Shown here: piece after piece, positions 13,848-21,949 of the stretch
Numbering within the stretch: the stretch's first letter is position 1
Layout: each line of letters begins with the position of its first letter
Assembly: GCF_003311635.1 (NCBI RefSeq)
Contig: NZ_QEXL01000023.1
Coordinates: 1-32,298 of the forward strand
Length of the DNA stretch: 32,298 nt
Reading direction: 5' to 3'
Origin: Novacetimonas cocois
Lineage (GTDB): Bacteria > Pseudomonadota > Alphaproteobacteria > Acetobacterales > Acetobacteraceae
Program-made: the position numbers and the translations under genes
Notes under the pieces: model-generated
The model's database searches: none
Seen by the model: only the letters and a program-made list of their open reading frames with translations
What the model was told of the DNA's origin: nothing

Positions 13848-14262
13848 ATGACCCGCTGTTGCGCCATAGCCGATCGAGGCGCAGCCGGCCTTCGGCTAGA
13901 TCAGCCATCTTGAGAGGCAGCATGCGTGCGCGGCCTGACAGAGCATACATCACGGAGACTATGGCGACCGGCACAGCACACGAGATCCGGCGGCAAACAG
14001 AATAGCGGCGTCAACCTCCTTCCATACCAGCCATCGAACCAGCCCATTCCGGGACAGCACCTCGCAGGACATGCCCAGCTTTCCCTGTTGCGATCGGCCT
14101 GTGGGCAATCTGAGCGCCAGTCCGGTTGCTTCAACAGGCGGACCGTATCAGGGTCAGAGCGTCGTATCCGCGCTTCGCCGTTCCTCGTTCCCCGCCTCTC
14201 GATGACGTGGAAAGACAGACCGGTGCCTGACCATGCCTGTCCGCCAACTGCCGCGCAGGCGC
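13848..14262. other. Intergenic stretch, no gene recognised
   Basis: About 415 bp between the DUF736 leader and the membrane-protein gene. Open frames here (for example 13901-14134 minus) have no ribosome-binding site or family resemblance and are Cys/Trp/Arg-rich. Only a short hairpin (GCCGGCCTTCGGC, near 13887) was noticed. Confidence 0.4.
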
Positions 14263-14703
14263 TCAGACCCGCGCGATACTCCCGCCGGCCGGTTCGGGCG
14301 GGGCCATGCCGGTAAAGCGGACGAACGCAGTGATGCCGACCGCCATCGCGCCGATCACCGAAAAGAAGAGTTGCCAGACGGCGGAGGGCATCATCATCTG
14401 GGCGAGGCCGTCCGTCGCGCTAAAACCGGCAATGACGGCGGGCACGGTATAGAGCAGGACGATCAGTCCTCGCAGCCAGATCCACGGTGCGCAGGCAAGT
14501 GCGATCTGGCCGACCGCGAAGGTCGCAATACCCGTCATGATGCCGACGATCAGAGCGCCGATCACGCCGGCGCCGGTATGGAACGCCCAGAGCCCGGCAT
14601 ACAGCCCGTCGGCAAACGGCAATGCAAAGACCGCAAGCGTGAACATGAGCCAGCAGAAAAATCCGATGCCGGCGACAATCAGGAACGGTGCGAAGATCAC
14701 CAT
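14263..14703 (-). CDS. Conserved membrane protein, four predicted helices
   Basis: A 146-aa hydrophobic protein from the ATG at 14703 (MVIFAPFLIVAGIGFFCWLM; GGGAG nine bases upstream). It has about four membrane segments: residues 3-25, 30-60 with a GAGVIGALIVGIMTGIATFA glycine-rich helix, about 75-95 (WLRGLIVLLYTVPAVIAGF) and about 105-130. The C-terminal tail is short and proline-rich. It belongs to the hypothetical membrane proteins carried by related ICEs; function unknown. A longer frame to 14778 adds a Trp-rich segment with no support. Confidence 0.82.
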   Translation of the reverse strand: MVIFAPFLIVAGIGFFCWLMFTLAVFALPFADGLYAGLWAFHTGAGVIGALIVGIMTGIATFAVGQIALACAPWIWLRGLIVLLYTVPAVIAGFSATDGLAQMMMPSAVWQLFFSVIGAMAVGITAFVRFTGMAPPEPAGGSIARV

Positions 14704-14867
14704 GGTGGCGGCTCCCGTAGAGATGACATGATCTGACGGTCGCGCCTGCCACCACCACCACGGCGCAACCCGCATCATAGCGAAAACGATGTGTCGACGG
14801 AACGAGAATCGTACTGGTGTCCGGCACGCGGACGTGCATCGTTATCGTCTCTCAGGGAGAAGACGTC

Positions 14868-15077
14868 ATGGCGGAAATCACGGGGCGCGAGCTGCATCTG
14901 GTCAAAAAGGCGCTCGCCATTGCAGTGCTGGCGATCGAGCGGCAGCCAGGGCCGTTTCAGTCTTATTCGGACATGCAGGACATGAAGGGCCTGCTCGATC
15001 TTCTGGTGCCCGGCGACACCGAACTGGCCTTCTATGCCCGTTCCGCCCGGATCGCCGTCACGGGCAATCCGGACTGA
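14868..15077 (+). CDS. Small conserved hypothetical protein
   Basis: A 69-aa protein starting MAEITGRELHLVKKALAIAV, with GGGAGA well placed before the ATG. It is predicted to be mostly helical; the middle contains SYSDMQDMKGLLDLLVPGDT. No domain recognised. It is the only plus-strand gene between 11.1 and 19.4 kb and converges on the DUF2493 gene with only 9 bp between stops. Its promoter should lie in 14704-14867, divergent from the membrane protein; a GCACG-CGGA-CGTGC hairpin sits at 14822-14835 in its leader. Confidence 0.75.
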   Translation: MAEITGRELHLVKKALAIAVLAIERQPGPFQSYSDMQDMKGLLDLLVPGDTELAFYARSARIAVTGNPD

Positions 15078-15086
15078 AGATGGCGC

Positions 15087-16013
15087 TCACGCGCCGCCTC
15101 CAAAGCGCAGGACCGGGATACCGAGCTTTTTCGCCTTGTCGGCCAGGTTCTCCTGAATACCGGTGCCGGGAAAGACGATGACGCCGATTGGCATGGTGTC
15201 GAGCATGGCATCGTTGCGACGGAAGGGTGCTGCCTTGGCATGCTTCGTCCAGTCCGGCTTGAAGGCGATCTGCACGATCTCCCGGTGATCGGCCCAGCGC
15301 GAGGCAATGAATTCCGCGCCCCTGGGCGAACCGCCATGGAGCAGCACCATGTCAGGATGCTTCGTCCGGACCTTGTCCAACCGGTCCCAGATCAGGATAT
15401 GGTCGTCGAAGTCGAGACCGCCGGTCACGACCACCTTGGGGCCGGGCGGAACCAGCAATTCGCCCTCAGCGCGACGTCGGGCGTTGAGGAAATCGCGGCT
15501 GTCGATCATGGAGGCCGTCATGGTCCCGCGTGAGATCAGCGACCCGGTTTTCGGCCGCCACGCGCTCATGGTCAGGCGCTCGAACTGCTCCTGCGCCTCA
15601 TCACGGAAGATCTCGTAGGCGTTGCGGCGCTCGATCAGGGTCAGCCCTTCGGCGATCAGTCGCTCCAGTTCCACCGAGCGGATCTCGCTGCCATCCTGTT
15701 CCTGCTGGCTGCGTTTCTGCGCCTGCTCGTTGCGGTCAAGCTCACGCTCCACCTGGCCGACCATGCGGTGGAAGATGTTGACCGTGGACCAGAGCAGGGT
15801 TTCGAGGTCGGGTTCCAGCCGCGTGTCGGTCAGGATCGCGGCGATGGCGTCGAAGATGTCGGCGACCGCGCCACCGATGCGGGGCGCTTCGGGCAATGGC
15901 CGCGGGTCCGGTTCGTCCTCGAAAGGACGGTAGCCATACATCTGGAGTTCAGCCAGCACATGGGCGGTGGATGAAGCGGCGTGTGCGGGTTCAAAATCAT
16001 CGGTGCGGGTCAT
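15087..16013 (-). CDS. DUF2493 domain protein (SLOG/YspA-like)
   Basis: A 308-aa protein. Residues 1-185 form a helical, charged N-terminal region (SVELERLIAEGLTLIERRNA, NARRRAEGELLVPPGP). Residues ~190-308 form the DUF2493 Rossmann-like domain: PKVVVTGGLDFDDHILIWDR, MVLLHGGSPRGAEFIASRWA, and IGVIVFPGTGIQENLADKAK then GIPVLRFG. This domain belongs to the SLOG nucleotide-binding group, whose members sense or process nucleotide-derived ligands. The function in ICEs is unknown. The start has GGGAGGACC upstream, and the leader carries structured copy 2 (16111-16205). Confidence 0.92.
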   Translation of the reverse strand: MTRTDDFEPAHAASSTAHVLAELQMYGYRPFEDEPDPRPLPEAPRIGGAVADIFDAIAAILTDTRLEPDLETLLWSTVNIFHRMVGQVERELDRNEQAQKRSQQEQDGSEIRSVELERLIAEGLTLIERRNAYEIFRDEAQEQFERLTMSAWRPKTGSLISRGTMTASMIDSRDFLNARRRAEGELLVPPGPKVVVTGGLDFDDHILIWDRLDKVRTKHPDMVLLHGGSPRGAEFIASRWADHREIVQIAFKPDWTKHAKAAPFRRNDAMLDTMPIGVIVFPGTGIQENLADKAKKLGIPVLRFGGGA

Positions 16014-16110
16014 GATGCGGTCCTCCCAGGTCTCCGGCCGCGCCCTTCGCGGCCTTTCCGGGGGCGGACAGCGGCAGACCAGGGACGGGCCGGAACCGCG
16101 CGATACGCGC

Positions 16111-16205
16111 GGCCGCAGCGCAGCGGAGGATGGCAGGGGGACCGGCTATTTTGCCTCGCGATGTAAAGCGCCCCCAAGGGGCGCGACGGAAAATAGCCGG
16201 TCCCC
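16111..16205 (-). promoter_or_regulatory. Structured 5' leader, copy 2 (upstream of DUF2493)
   Basis: A 24-nt block (16111-16134) identical at 23 of 24 positions to copy 1 lies 97 nt upstream of the DUF2493 start. Beside it is a perfect 16-bp outer stem (GGGGACCGGCTATTTT, 16137-16152, with 16190-16205) enclosing an inner 7-bp stem GCGCCCC (16168-16174) / GGGGCGC (16178-16184). Copy 1 shows the same architecture with different bases. Confidence 0.65.
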
Positions 16206-16340
16206 GCCATTGAAGGCCCGGCCCGGCTGACGCCCGCTCCCCTCCAGAAAGGCTGCAGGCGCGGACCTGCCTGATAGGAGGGCACAACAAGACCGTCAGA
16301 CGAAAACGGAACACCGCCCGCTCCCTTCTTCCCGGCCTAC
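16206..16340. other. Short gap after Toprim gene
   Basis: 135 bp between the Toprim stop and leader copy 2. No gene seen. A weak inverted repeat GCAGGCGCGGACCTGC (16255-16270) is the only structure noticed. Confidence 0.3.
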
Positions 16341-17387
16341 TCAGGTGCCAATGCTCTCCAGAAACCGTGCCACGTCCGCTGGCGCGAGTTGCGGATGCAG
16401 GATCGCCCGGAGCGCGCCGGATCCAAGGGCACGGAGATCGTCGTTGAAATCGCCAAGCCGTGGTGACAGGCCGATCAGCTCGATCCCGGCGTCGTCCGCG
16501 CGGGCCTGCAGCGTCGCCAGCGCCTGATCCCCGGCCGGGTCGTCATCGCGCAGGACGTAGAGGCGGCGCAGCGTCGGCGGAAACGTCATGGCGGCGAGAT
16601 GCGCCGAGGACAGGCATGCGGCCAGCGGCAGATCGGGCAGAACCTGCCGCAGCGACAGGACCGTCTCGATGCCTTCCCCGGCGGCGAGCACGTCAGACGC
16701 GACCCCGAAGCGCACGGCATGGCCGAGCAACCCGCCCAGGGCGCGGCGCGGATGGTCGACCGGCGCCTTGCCGCGGCCGTCCGCCGCCAGCCAGGTGCGA
16801 TGGACGCCGGTCAGCGTGCCGTCGAGATCGGTGACGGCGGCGATCATGGCAGGCCAGGTCTCGGTCGGACTGTCCTCGTCCGGGCGGTAAAAGCAGCGTG
16901 GATGGAAGCGCAGGGCTCCGGTTCCGTGCAAAAGCGTCATGTCGCGTCTGCGGAGATACGCTTCTACTGACGTGCCCGCGATCGGTCCGGACATGGCCCA
17001 GAGCCGTCGAGCCGCTTCGGAAGAACTGGCCGGTCCGCGTTCCTGAGCAGGACGATCCCGCGATAACGGTACCGGATCGGGGCGCGGCAGGCTGAGGAAC
17101 GCTCGCGCCTCATCGGCCACGTCGCAGAAATCCACCAGGCCGAGGTTTTCGCGGATCACGTCGAGCAGGTCGCCATGTTCGCCCGACTGTGCGTCGGTCC
17201 ACTTACCTGCCCTGCCGTTGGCGGTATCATGCAGCCGGACAAACAGCGACCGCCCCGGCGTGTTGCGCACATCACCGACCAGCCAGTAATTGCCGTGACG
17301 GCGACCGACGGACAGATACCGCCGGCACACCGCCTCTGCGTTCTCCGCCAGACGACGGGCGAGATCGCCTGCATCATGCGAGGCCAT
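16341..17387 (-). CDS. Toprim-domain primase-like protein (DUF7146 type)
   Basis: A 348-aa protein. The N-terminal part (ASHDAGDLARRLAENAEAVC, NYWLVGDVRNTPGRSLFVRL, KWTDAQSGEHGDLLDVIREN) matches the primase-like N-domain paired with Toprim in plasmid and ICE proteins. The C-terminal Toprim region has DVLAAGEGIETVLSLRQVLP with the catalytic glutamate and LYVLRDDDPAGDQALATLQA with the DxD pair. It probably primes or processes DNA during conjugative replication. The ATG at 17387 overlaps the upstream stop (TAATG); the longer frame to 17459 lies inside that gene and is rejected. Confidence 0.92.
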   Translation of the reverse strand: MASHDAGDLARRLAENAEAVCRRYLSVGRRHGNYWLVGDVRNTPGRSLFVRLHDTANGRAGKWTDAQSGEHGDLLDVIRENLGLVDFCDVADEARAFLSLPRPDPVPLSRDRPAQERGPASSSEAARRLWAMSGPIAGTSVEAYLRRRDMTLLHGTGALRFHPRCFYRPDEDSPTETWPAMIAAVTDLDGTLTGVHRTWLAADGRGKAPVDHPRRALGGLLGHAVRFGVASDVLAAGEGIETVLSLRQVLPDLPLAACLSSAHLAAMTFPPTLRRLYVLRDDDPAGDQALATLQARADDAGIELIGLSPRLGDFNDDLRALGSGALRAILHPQLAPADVARFLESIGT

Positions 17388-17815
17388 TACCCCTGCCCTC
17401 CTGTGTCGGGATCGTCTCCATCCAGGGCAATCGCCAGCCAGCGATCGGTGGTCATCCATGACATCGTCCTGCGCCTGCCAAGGTCAAGCAGATGCGCGCC
17501 GCCGCTGAACGCGCCCACCCGGGGACGTGAACAGCTATTCGCCCACTGGAACCCCCATCGGCCCCGCAACCGGAATGCTCGCGCACAGCGTAGCACGAAT
17601 TCCACGACCTGATGCGGATCGCCGGTCTGCTCGTCGTGCATCCAGAGTTTGGTGCCGCCATATTCAGGCACGATCGACAGAATGAAACCGTCAGAGGGTG
17701 GGTCTTCCGCCGCCAGTTCGTCCATGAATTCATTATAGAGGTCGAGCGCCTTTGCGGCATTGTCCACTGTGCCCACATCGAGCACGCAGGAAAAATGCGT
17801 GAAGAAATCAGCCAT
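17387..17815 (-). CDS. Conserved hypothetical protein
   Basis: A 142-aa protein translated ahead of, and coupled to, the Toprim gene. The N-terminal half (MADFFTHFSCVLDVGTVDNA, AAKALDLYNEFMDELAAEDP) and the central VPEYGGTKLWMHDEQTGDPH look like a small alpha/beta fold. FRLRGRWGFQWANSCSRPRV and FSGGAHLLDL follow. Such proteins are usually found beside Toprim and DUF932 genes in these elements. No catalytic motif recognised. A partly hydrophilic C-terminal tail overlaps nothing else. Function unknown. Confidence 0.8.
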   Translation of the reverse strand: MADFFTHFSCVLDVGTVDNAAKALDLYNEFMDELAAEDPPSDGFILSIVPEYGGTKLWMHDEQTGDPHQVVEFVLRCARAFRLRGRWGFQWANSCSRPRVGAFSGGAHLLDLGRRRTMSWMTTDRWLAIALDGDDPDTGGQG

Positions 17816-17834
17816 CGGAAGAACTCCCGAAACG

Positions 17835-17860
17835 AAAAAGCCCGGCGCTGTGGCCGGGCT
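17835..17860 (-). terminator. Rho-independent terminator of DUF932 gene
   Basis: Stem AGCCCGGC (17839-17846) / GCCGGGCT (17853-17860) with a six-base loop; on the minus strand the stem is followed by TTTTCG. It separates the DUF932 unit from the downstream 142-aa/Toprim operon. Confidence 0.8.
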
Positions 17861-17898
17861 CGTAAAAACGTATTGGCGGAAAGACGGAGAAGCGGCTT

Positions 17899-19101
17899 TC
17901 AGGACGCACGCTCCATCAGCCTGCGGGCCTTCTCTTCCAGATCCAGCCGCGTATCCTGATTGGCCCTGGTGCGAGCCAGCGCTGTAATCCCCTGCACGAA
18001 ATCGAACACGCTCTCGGGCTTGCGCCCCTCCTCATGCAGCACGGTTTCGATGATCTTGGTAGTTTCCGGTTTCGAGAACCCACGACGACGCAGGAAACTT
18101 TCGCGATCCTCGTCGGTTTTTGCGACCAGTGCCTGCCGGGATGCCTGGATACCGGAGACAAACGACGCCGGGCTGGCCGTGGCGAAATTCCGCAGGGCCG
18201 GTGTCGCCTGATGCACGAAACGCGAGGCTGCAAACTTGCTATGCCGGATCGTGATCTGTTCGAAATTTTCCACGCCCCACAAAAGGCGGTTTTGACACAC
18301 TCCCCGCAGATAGAATGACGCAATACCAAGACTTTTACTGCCGACTTCCGAATTCCACGCGTAGAAACCCCGGAAATAGAGATCGGGGTCACCATTGGGC
18401 AGGCGTCCGGCCTCGATCGGATGCGTATCGTCGACCAGAAACAGGAACACGTCGCGATCTGATGCGTAGAGCGTCGTGGTTTCCCTGGTGACGTCGACAT
18501 ACGGATTATGGGTCATGGTCGCCCAGTCGATGACGCCGGGCACCTTCCAGTTGGTATCGCCTGTGCCGTCCCCCGCGATCTTGCGCACCGCGCCCACCAG
18601 TTCGTGGTCCCAGATGCGACCGTAATCTGGACCGGTTACAGCGCGCAGCTCGACGCGCCCGTCTTCCGTCTCCAGCGTTTTGACCAGTTCGGCGCGGTGC
18701 GACAGCAGCCCATGCTGCAGGTTGATCGCTGCCAGTGGCGCTGGAAGATTGCGCAGGTACGACGATGGCGCGCCGACAAGGCTGCACATCTGGCCGAACG
18801 ACCAGTGTGTGGGCGCGATCGGCTCATTCTGTCCCGGCACGGTGAGCGTCAGCCGCTCGGCATTGTCGCGGGATGCTTCCACGCGAATGGCGCGGCTTTC
18901 CACTGTGCGGGCCGTGGCCCGATCTGCTCGCGCCAGGGTCGCGGCGTGCAGATCGGACAGAGACAGGTAACGCTCGTCGTCGGGGCGCGAGAACCATTCG
19001 GACGAGACGCGGGCGCTGCGTTCGCCGCGCGACGGATCGATCTTAAAGCCGCCGGACGCAGCACCACGGGACGCAGGGGGCAGGATGGTGGTCGTGGTCA
19101 T
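17899..19101 (-). CDS. DUF932 domain protein
   Basis: A 400-aa protein from the ATG at 19101 (MTTTTILPPASRGAASGGFK; GGAGAG upstream). The DUF932 domain covers most of it: LPAPLAAINLQHGLLSHRAE, AVTGPDYGRIWDHELVGAV, FLFLVDDTHPIEAGRLPNGD, YFRGFYAWNSEVGSKSLGIA and CQNRLLWGVENFEQITIRHS. Phage and plasmid DUF932 proteins are abundant single-copy accessory proteins, related to LGT/phage-plasmid-like proteins, with no settled function. An IS91 element has entered its upstream region, so its original promoter may be displaced. Confidence 0.92.
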   Translation of the reverse strand: MTTTTILPPASRGAASGGFKIDPSRGERSARVSSEWFSRPDDERYLSLSDLHAATLARADRATARTVESRAIRVEASRDNAERLTLTVPGQNEPIAPTHWSFGQMCSLVGAPSSYLRNLPAPLAAINLQHGLLSHRAELVKTLETEDGRVELRAVTGPDYGRIWDHELVGAVRKIAGDGTGDTNWKVPGVIDWATMTHNPYVDVTRETTTLYASDRDVFLFLVDDTHPIEAGRLPNGDPDLYFRGFYAWNSEVGSKSLGIASFYLRGVCQNRLLWGVENFEQITIRHSKFAASRFVHQATPALRNFATASPASFVSGIQASRQALVAKTDEDRESFLRRRGFSKPETTKIIETVLHEEGRKPESVFDFVQGITALARTRANQDTRLDLEEKARRLMERAS

Positions 19102-19399
19102 GGAAAACTCTCCTCTAATGCCGGTTATTCGGCACAGAAGGCGAAGCCGACCTCTTCCTCTGATCACCACTTCCCACGCGGGATCCCATACAACCCCAGA
19201 AATACCCAGCCCCTCATCCCGGAACACGGCGTTCCCGTCACCTACCCGAAATCACGACAGCAATGGGGGGCAGAACGAACCCGCTGCGCGGGATTGGTGC
19301 GGTGTGTAGGTCTGTCACCACAGCGTGAGATATCTGTTTTATTTGGAACTGTCCTGATCGGGCCAAGCACTCTGGCTTCTTCCCACCAGAAGGAGCCGG

Positions 19400-20311
19400 A
19401 TGATGACAGAGTCCCTGTGCATTGCTGCAATCAGTCCCCTTCGCCAGCGCCTGCTTGATGACATGGCGGTGCGGCGGTTCTCCCGGGAGACGCAGCGCAA
19501 TTACCTTCGCGATGTCGGCCGTTTCGCCACGTTTCTGGGTCGCTCACCCCATACGGCAACAGCCGAGGATGTGCGCCAGTTCCAGATCGCACAGAACGCG
19601 GCGGGCATGCCGACACCGACCATGAACGCCATCGTGTCGGCGCTGCGGTTTTTCTTCACCCAGACACTCGACCGCCCCGATCTTGCACGCAGGCTGGTCC
19701 GGGTGGCGCAGCCCCGCAACCTGCCCGTCGTGCTGAGCCGTGACGAGGTTGCCCGGCTGCTCAACGCGACCGTATGCCTCAAGCATCAGGCCGCCCTGTC
19801 GGTCGCCTATGGGGCAGGCCTGCGGGTGGCCGAGGTCGCAGCTCTCAAGATCAGTGATATCGACAGCGAGCGCATGCTGCTCAGGGTCGAACGGGGCAAA
19901 GGGGGACGATATCGCAACGCCATGCTTCCGGCAGACCTTCTGCCCCTGCTGCGGGAGTGGTGGAAGGCCGGACGCCAGCAGGGTGTGATGCATTCGGGTG
20001 GCTGGCTGTTTCCCGGGCAGGACACCATGAGACCCATCAGCACACGGCAGCTCCATCGCGTGGTTGTCGATGCGGCGCGGGCCGCTGCGATCACCAGACG
20101 TGTGGGGCCTCATACCCTGCGGCACAGCTTTGCCACGCACCTGCTTGAGGATGGTGTCGATGTCCGGGTGATCCAGGTTCTGCTGGGTCATTCCCGTCTG
20201 GAAACCACGGCCCTTTATACAAAAGTTGCGACACGGACCGTGCGGGCCGTCATCAGTCCGCTCGACAGGCTGGGTATGCTGGCGACAACGCAGGCGAGGC
20301 CCGACGGCTGA
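19400..20311 (+). CDS. Tyrosine recombinase of the IS91 element
   Basis: A 303-aa phage-integrase family protein. N-terminal SAM-like DNA-binding domain (RQRLLDDMAVRRFSRETQRN to ARRLVRVAQP). Catalytic domain with Arg in YGAGLRVAEVAALK, the box HTLRHSFATHLLEDG, LGHSRLETT and the tyrosine in ALYTKVA. The ribosome-binding site is AAGGAG just before two consecutive ATG codons; the second has better spacing. Adjacent to an IS91 transposase with the same direction, so it belongs to that insertion and is not the integrase of the ICE, which is the serine recombinase at 30566. Confidence 0.94.
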   Translation: MMTESLCIAAISPLRQRLLDDMAVRRFSRETQRNYLRDVGRFATFLGRSPHTATAEDVRQFQIAQNAAGMPTPTMNAIVSALRFFFTQTLDRPDLARRLVRVAQPRNLPVVLSRDEVARLLNATVCLKHQAALSVAYGAGLRVAEVAALKISDIDSERMLLRVERGKGGRYRNAMLPADLLPLLREWWKAGRQQGVMHSGGWLFPGQDTMRPISTRQLHRVVVDAARAAAITRRVGPHTLRHSFATHLLEDGVDVRVIQVLLGHSRLETTALYTKVATRTVRAVISPLDRLGMLATTQARPDG

Positions 20312-20336
20312 TCTCCGAGCTTCGGTGGGTACGGTC

Positions 20337-21527
20337 ATGTCCGCCTCCCTCGAACTGGGAGATATCTTCCGGGCTGCCGGCCCTGCCTGGCGGTCAGCCC
20401 ATGCCGGCCGTCTCCCCCTGCAGCAGCTCAAGGTCATGTCGGCGATCGAACACTGTCGCACGGCGGCCCTTGGTGGTCATGTCGCGGCCTGCGGGAACTG
20501 TGGACACTGGCGGATCGCTTATAACAGCTGCCGCAACCGTCACTGTCCGCGCTGCCAGGGGAACGCCGCGCAGACATGGCTGGCCGAGCGGGAGGCCGAT
20601 CTGCTGCCGGTCGGGTATTTCCATGTCGTCTTCACCCTGCCAGCGCGGATCGCCGACATCGCGCTGCAGAACAAGGCCGTTCTCTACGCCCTGCTGTTCC
20701 AGGCTGCCTCGGAGACGATGATGACGATCGCCGCCGATCCCCGGCATCTGGGTGCCCGTATCGGCATCACTGCCGTGCTGCACAGCTGGGGGTCGGCGCT
20801 GACCCACCATCCCCATGTGCACATGATCGTGCCGGGCGGCGGCCTGTCGCCCGATGGCCAGCGCTGGATCTCGTCGCGCCCGGCCTTCCTCCTGCCCGTT
20901 CGCGTGCTGGGCAAGCTGTTTCGTCGTCTGTTCCTCACCCGGTTACTTGCGCTTTTCGATGCTGACCGGCTGGCCTTCCGGGGCCGTCTTGCCCCTCTCG
21001 CAGACCGTCGTACCTTTCTGCGGTATCTGGCCCCCGTGCGCGGCAGGCGCTGGGTTGTTTATGCCAAACCACCTTTTGCGGGTCCCAAAGCGGTGCTGGC
21101 CTACCTGTCGCGCTATACCCACCGCGTCGCCATCTCGAACCGCCGCCTCCTGGCGTTCAACGAAAACGGCGTGACGTTCCGCTACAAGGACTACAGGCGG
21201 GACACGGCCCACCAGCAGCAGGTCATGACGCTCGCCACGGATGAGTTCATCCGTCGCTTCATGTTGCATGTCCTGCCACGGGGATTTCATCGCATCCGCC
21301 ATTATGGCCTGCTGGCCAGTTCCAGCCGCAAGGCCAGCCTCGCCCGGGTGCGGGAACTGCTGAATGTCATACCCACGCCAGCGGCAGAAATCCCGGAGCC
21401 CGAACCGGTCACGCCACTGCCCTGCCCATGCTGTGGCGGACTAATGGTTGTTATCCAGATCCTTCCCCGCTGGTACCAGCCCAGAGGGCCGCCACCGGCG
21501 ACTGATCCGGCCGGGGGATCACCATGA
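20337..21527 (+). CDS. IS91-family HUH transposase
   Basis: A 396-aa rolling-circle transposase. N-terminal zinc-binding region (CGNCGHWRIAYNSCRNRHCP with CQG), HUH metal site in THHPHVHMIVPGGGLS, and a catalytic-tyrosine segment YLSRYTHRVAISNRRL. A cysteine pair PCPCCGG lies near the C-terminus. Start at ATG 20337, 25 bp after the recombinase stop; the open frame upstream overlaps that gene. Intact, so the element could still be active. Confidence 0.95.
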   Translation: MSASLELGDIFRAAGPAWRSAHAGRLPLQQLKVMSAIEHCRTAALGGHVAACGNCGHWRIAYNSCRNRHCPRCQGNAAQTWLAEREADLLPVGYFHVVFTLPARIADIALQNKAVLYALLFQAASETMMTIAADPRHLGARIGITAVLHSWGSALTHHPHVHMIVPGGGLSPDGQRWISSRPAFLLPVRVLGKLFRRLFLTRLLALFDADRLAFRGRLAPLADRRTFLRYLAPVRGRRWVVYAKPPFAGPKAVLAYLSRYTHRVAISNRRLLAFNENGVTFRYKDYRRDTAHQQQVMTLATDEFIRRFMLHVLPRGFHRIRHYGLLASSSRKASLARVRELLNVIPTPAAEIPEPEPVTPLPCPCCGGLMVVIQILPRWYQPRGPPPATDPAGGSP

Positions 21528-21562
21528 TAGCCCGCAGAGACCACAGCATGACCGATCCCGAT

Positions 21563-21584
21563 GCCGGAGTAGCTCCGCTCCGGC
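21563..21584 (+). repeat. Hairpin near the IS91 right end (candidate oriIS)
   Basis: GCCGGAG (21563-21569) / CTCCGGC (21578-21584) with an eight-base loop, 36 bp after the transposase stop and 8 bp before GTTC. The position fits the 3' hairpin of rolling-circle IS91 ends. Confidence 0.5.
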
Positions 21585-21596
21585 AAAGCGAGGTTC

Positions 21597-21949
21597 CTGT
21601 ACGCATCACTGGAAAACCCGGGAAAATCGCTGCCTGCACCGCCAGTTCCGTCATCGCATCATGCAGATCCGATCACAAAAACCCGTTCCAGTTCCACATA
21701 CGCACCTTTATGCTCTCGCTCAGCCTCTCCTCCGGGGTGGCGCCAGTTGCAAATTCCCCATAACTGAGTCCCGGTGTCGCGGGTTCGGTCTTCCCAGACT
21801 TTCGTACGCCTCGCGGCGCCCGAAACTCTTCAGGAGAACGGTCTGTCAGCTTTTCTGCTGTCTAACGTCAAATGCGGACATTTTCAGCAGTCCTACTGCT
21901 GAGTGGTGCCAATTTATATTGCAATAAAATATGATATTACTGCTGATCT
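21597..21949. other. Intergenic stretch between IS91 and AT-rich gene
   Basis: No gene recognised. The base composition falls from GC-rich to strongly AT-rich across it. A hairpin CAGCAGT-CCT-ACTGCTG (21885-21901) is present; the frames in this stretch lack any family resemblance. Confidence 0.4.

Larger units (their letters stand above)
19300..21592 (+). mobile_element. IS91-family insertion sequence with tyrosine recombinase gene
   Basis: Two codirectional genes, a tyrosine recombinase and an IS91-type HUH transposase, form a known two-gene IS91 subtype. The right end is placed at 21592 because a 7-bp-stem hairpin (21563-21584) lies just after the transposase and is followed by GTTC (21593-21596), a typical IS91-family target. 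The left end is not visible and is set approximately. Rolling-circle elements make no target duplication, so none is expected. Confidence 0.7.

Noticed and set aside
13901-14134. 77-aa minus-strand frame
   Set aside because: Cysteine/tryptophan/arginine-rich with no start signal or family; treated as non-coding.
19400-20311. Tyrosine recombinase as integrase of the whole element
   Set aside because: It is codirectional with and adjacent to an IS91 transposase, lies mid-window, and has no att repeat or tRNA beside it. The serine recombinase at the tRNA junction is the better candidate.
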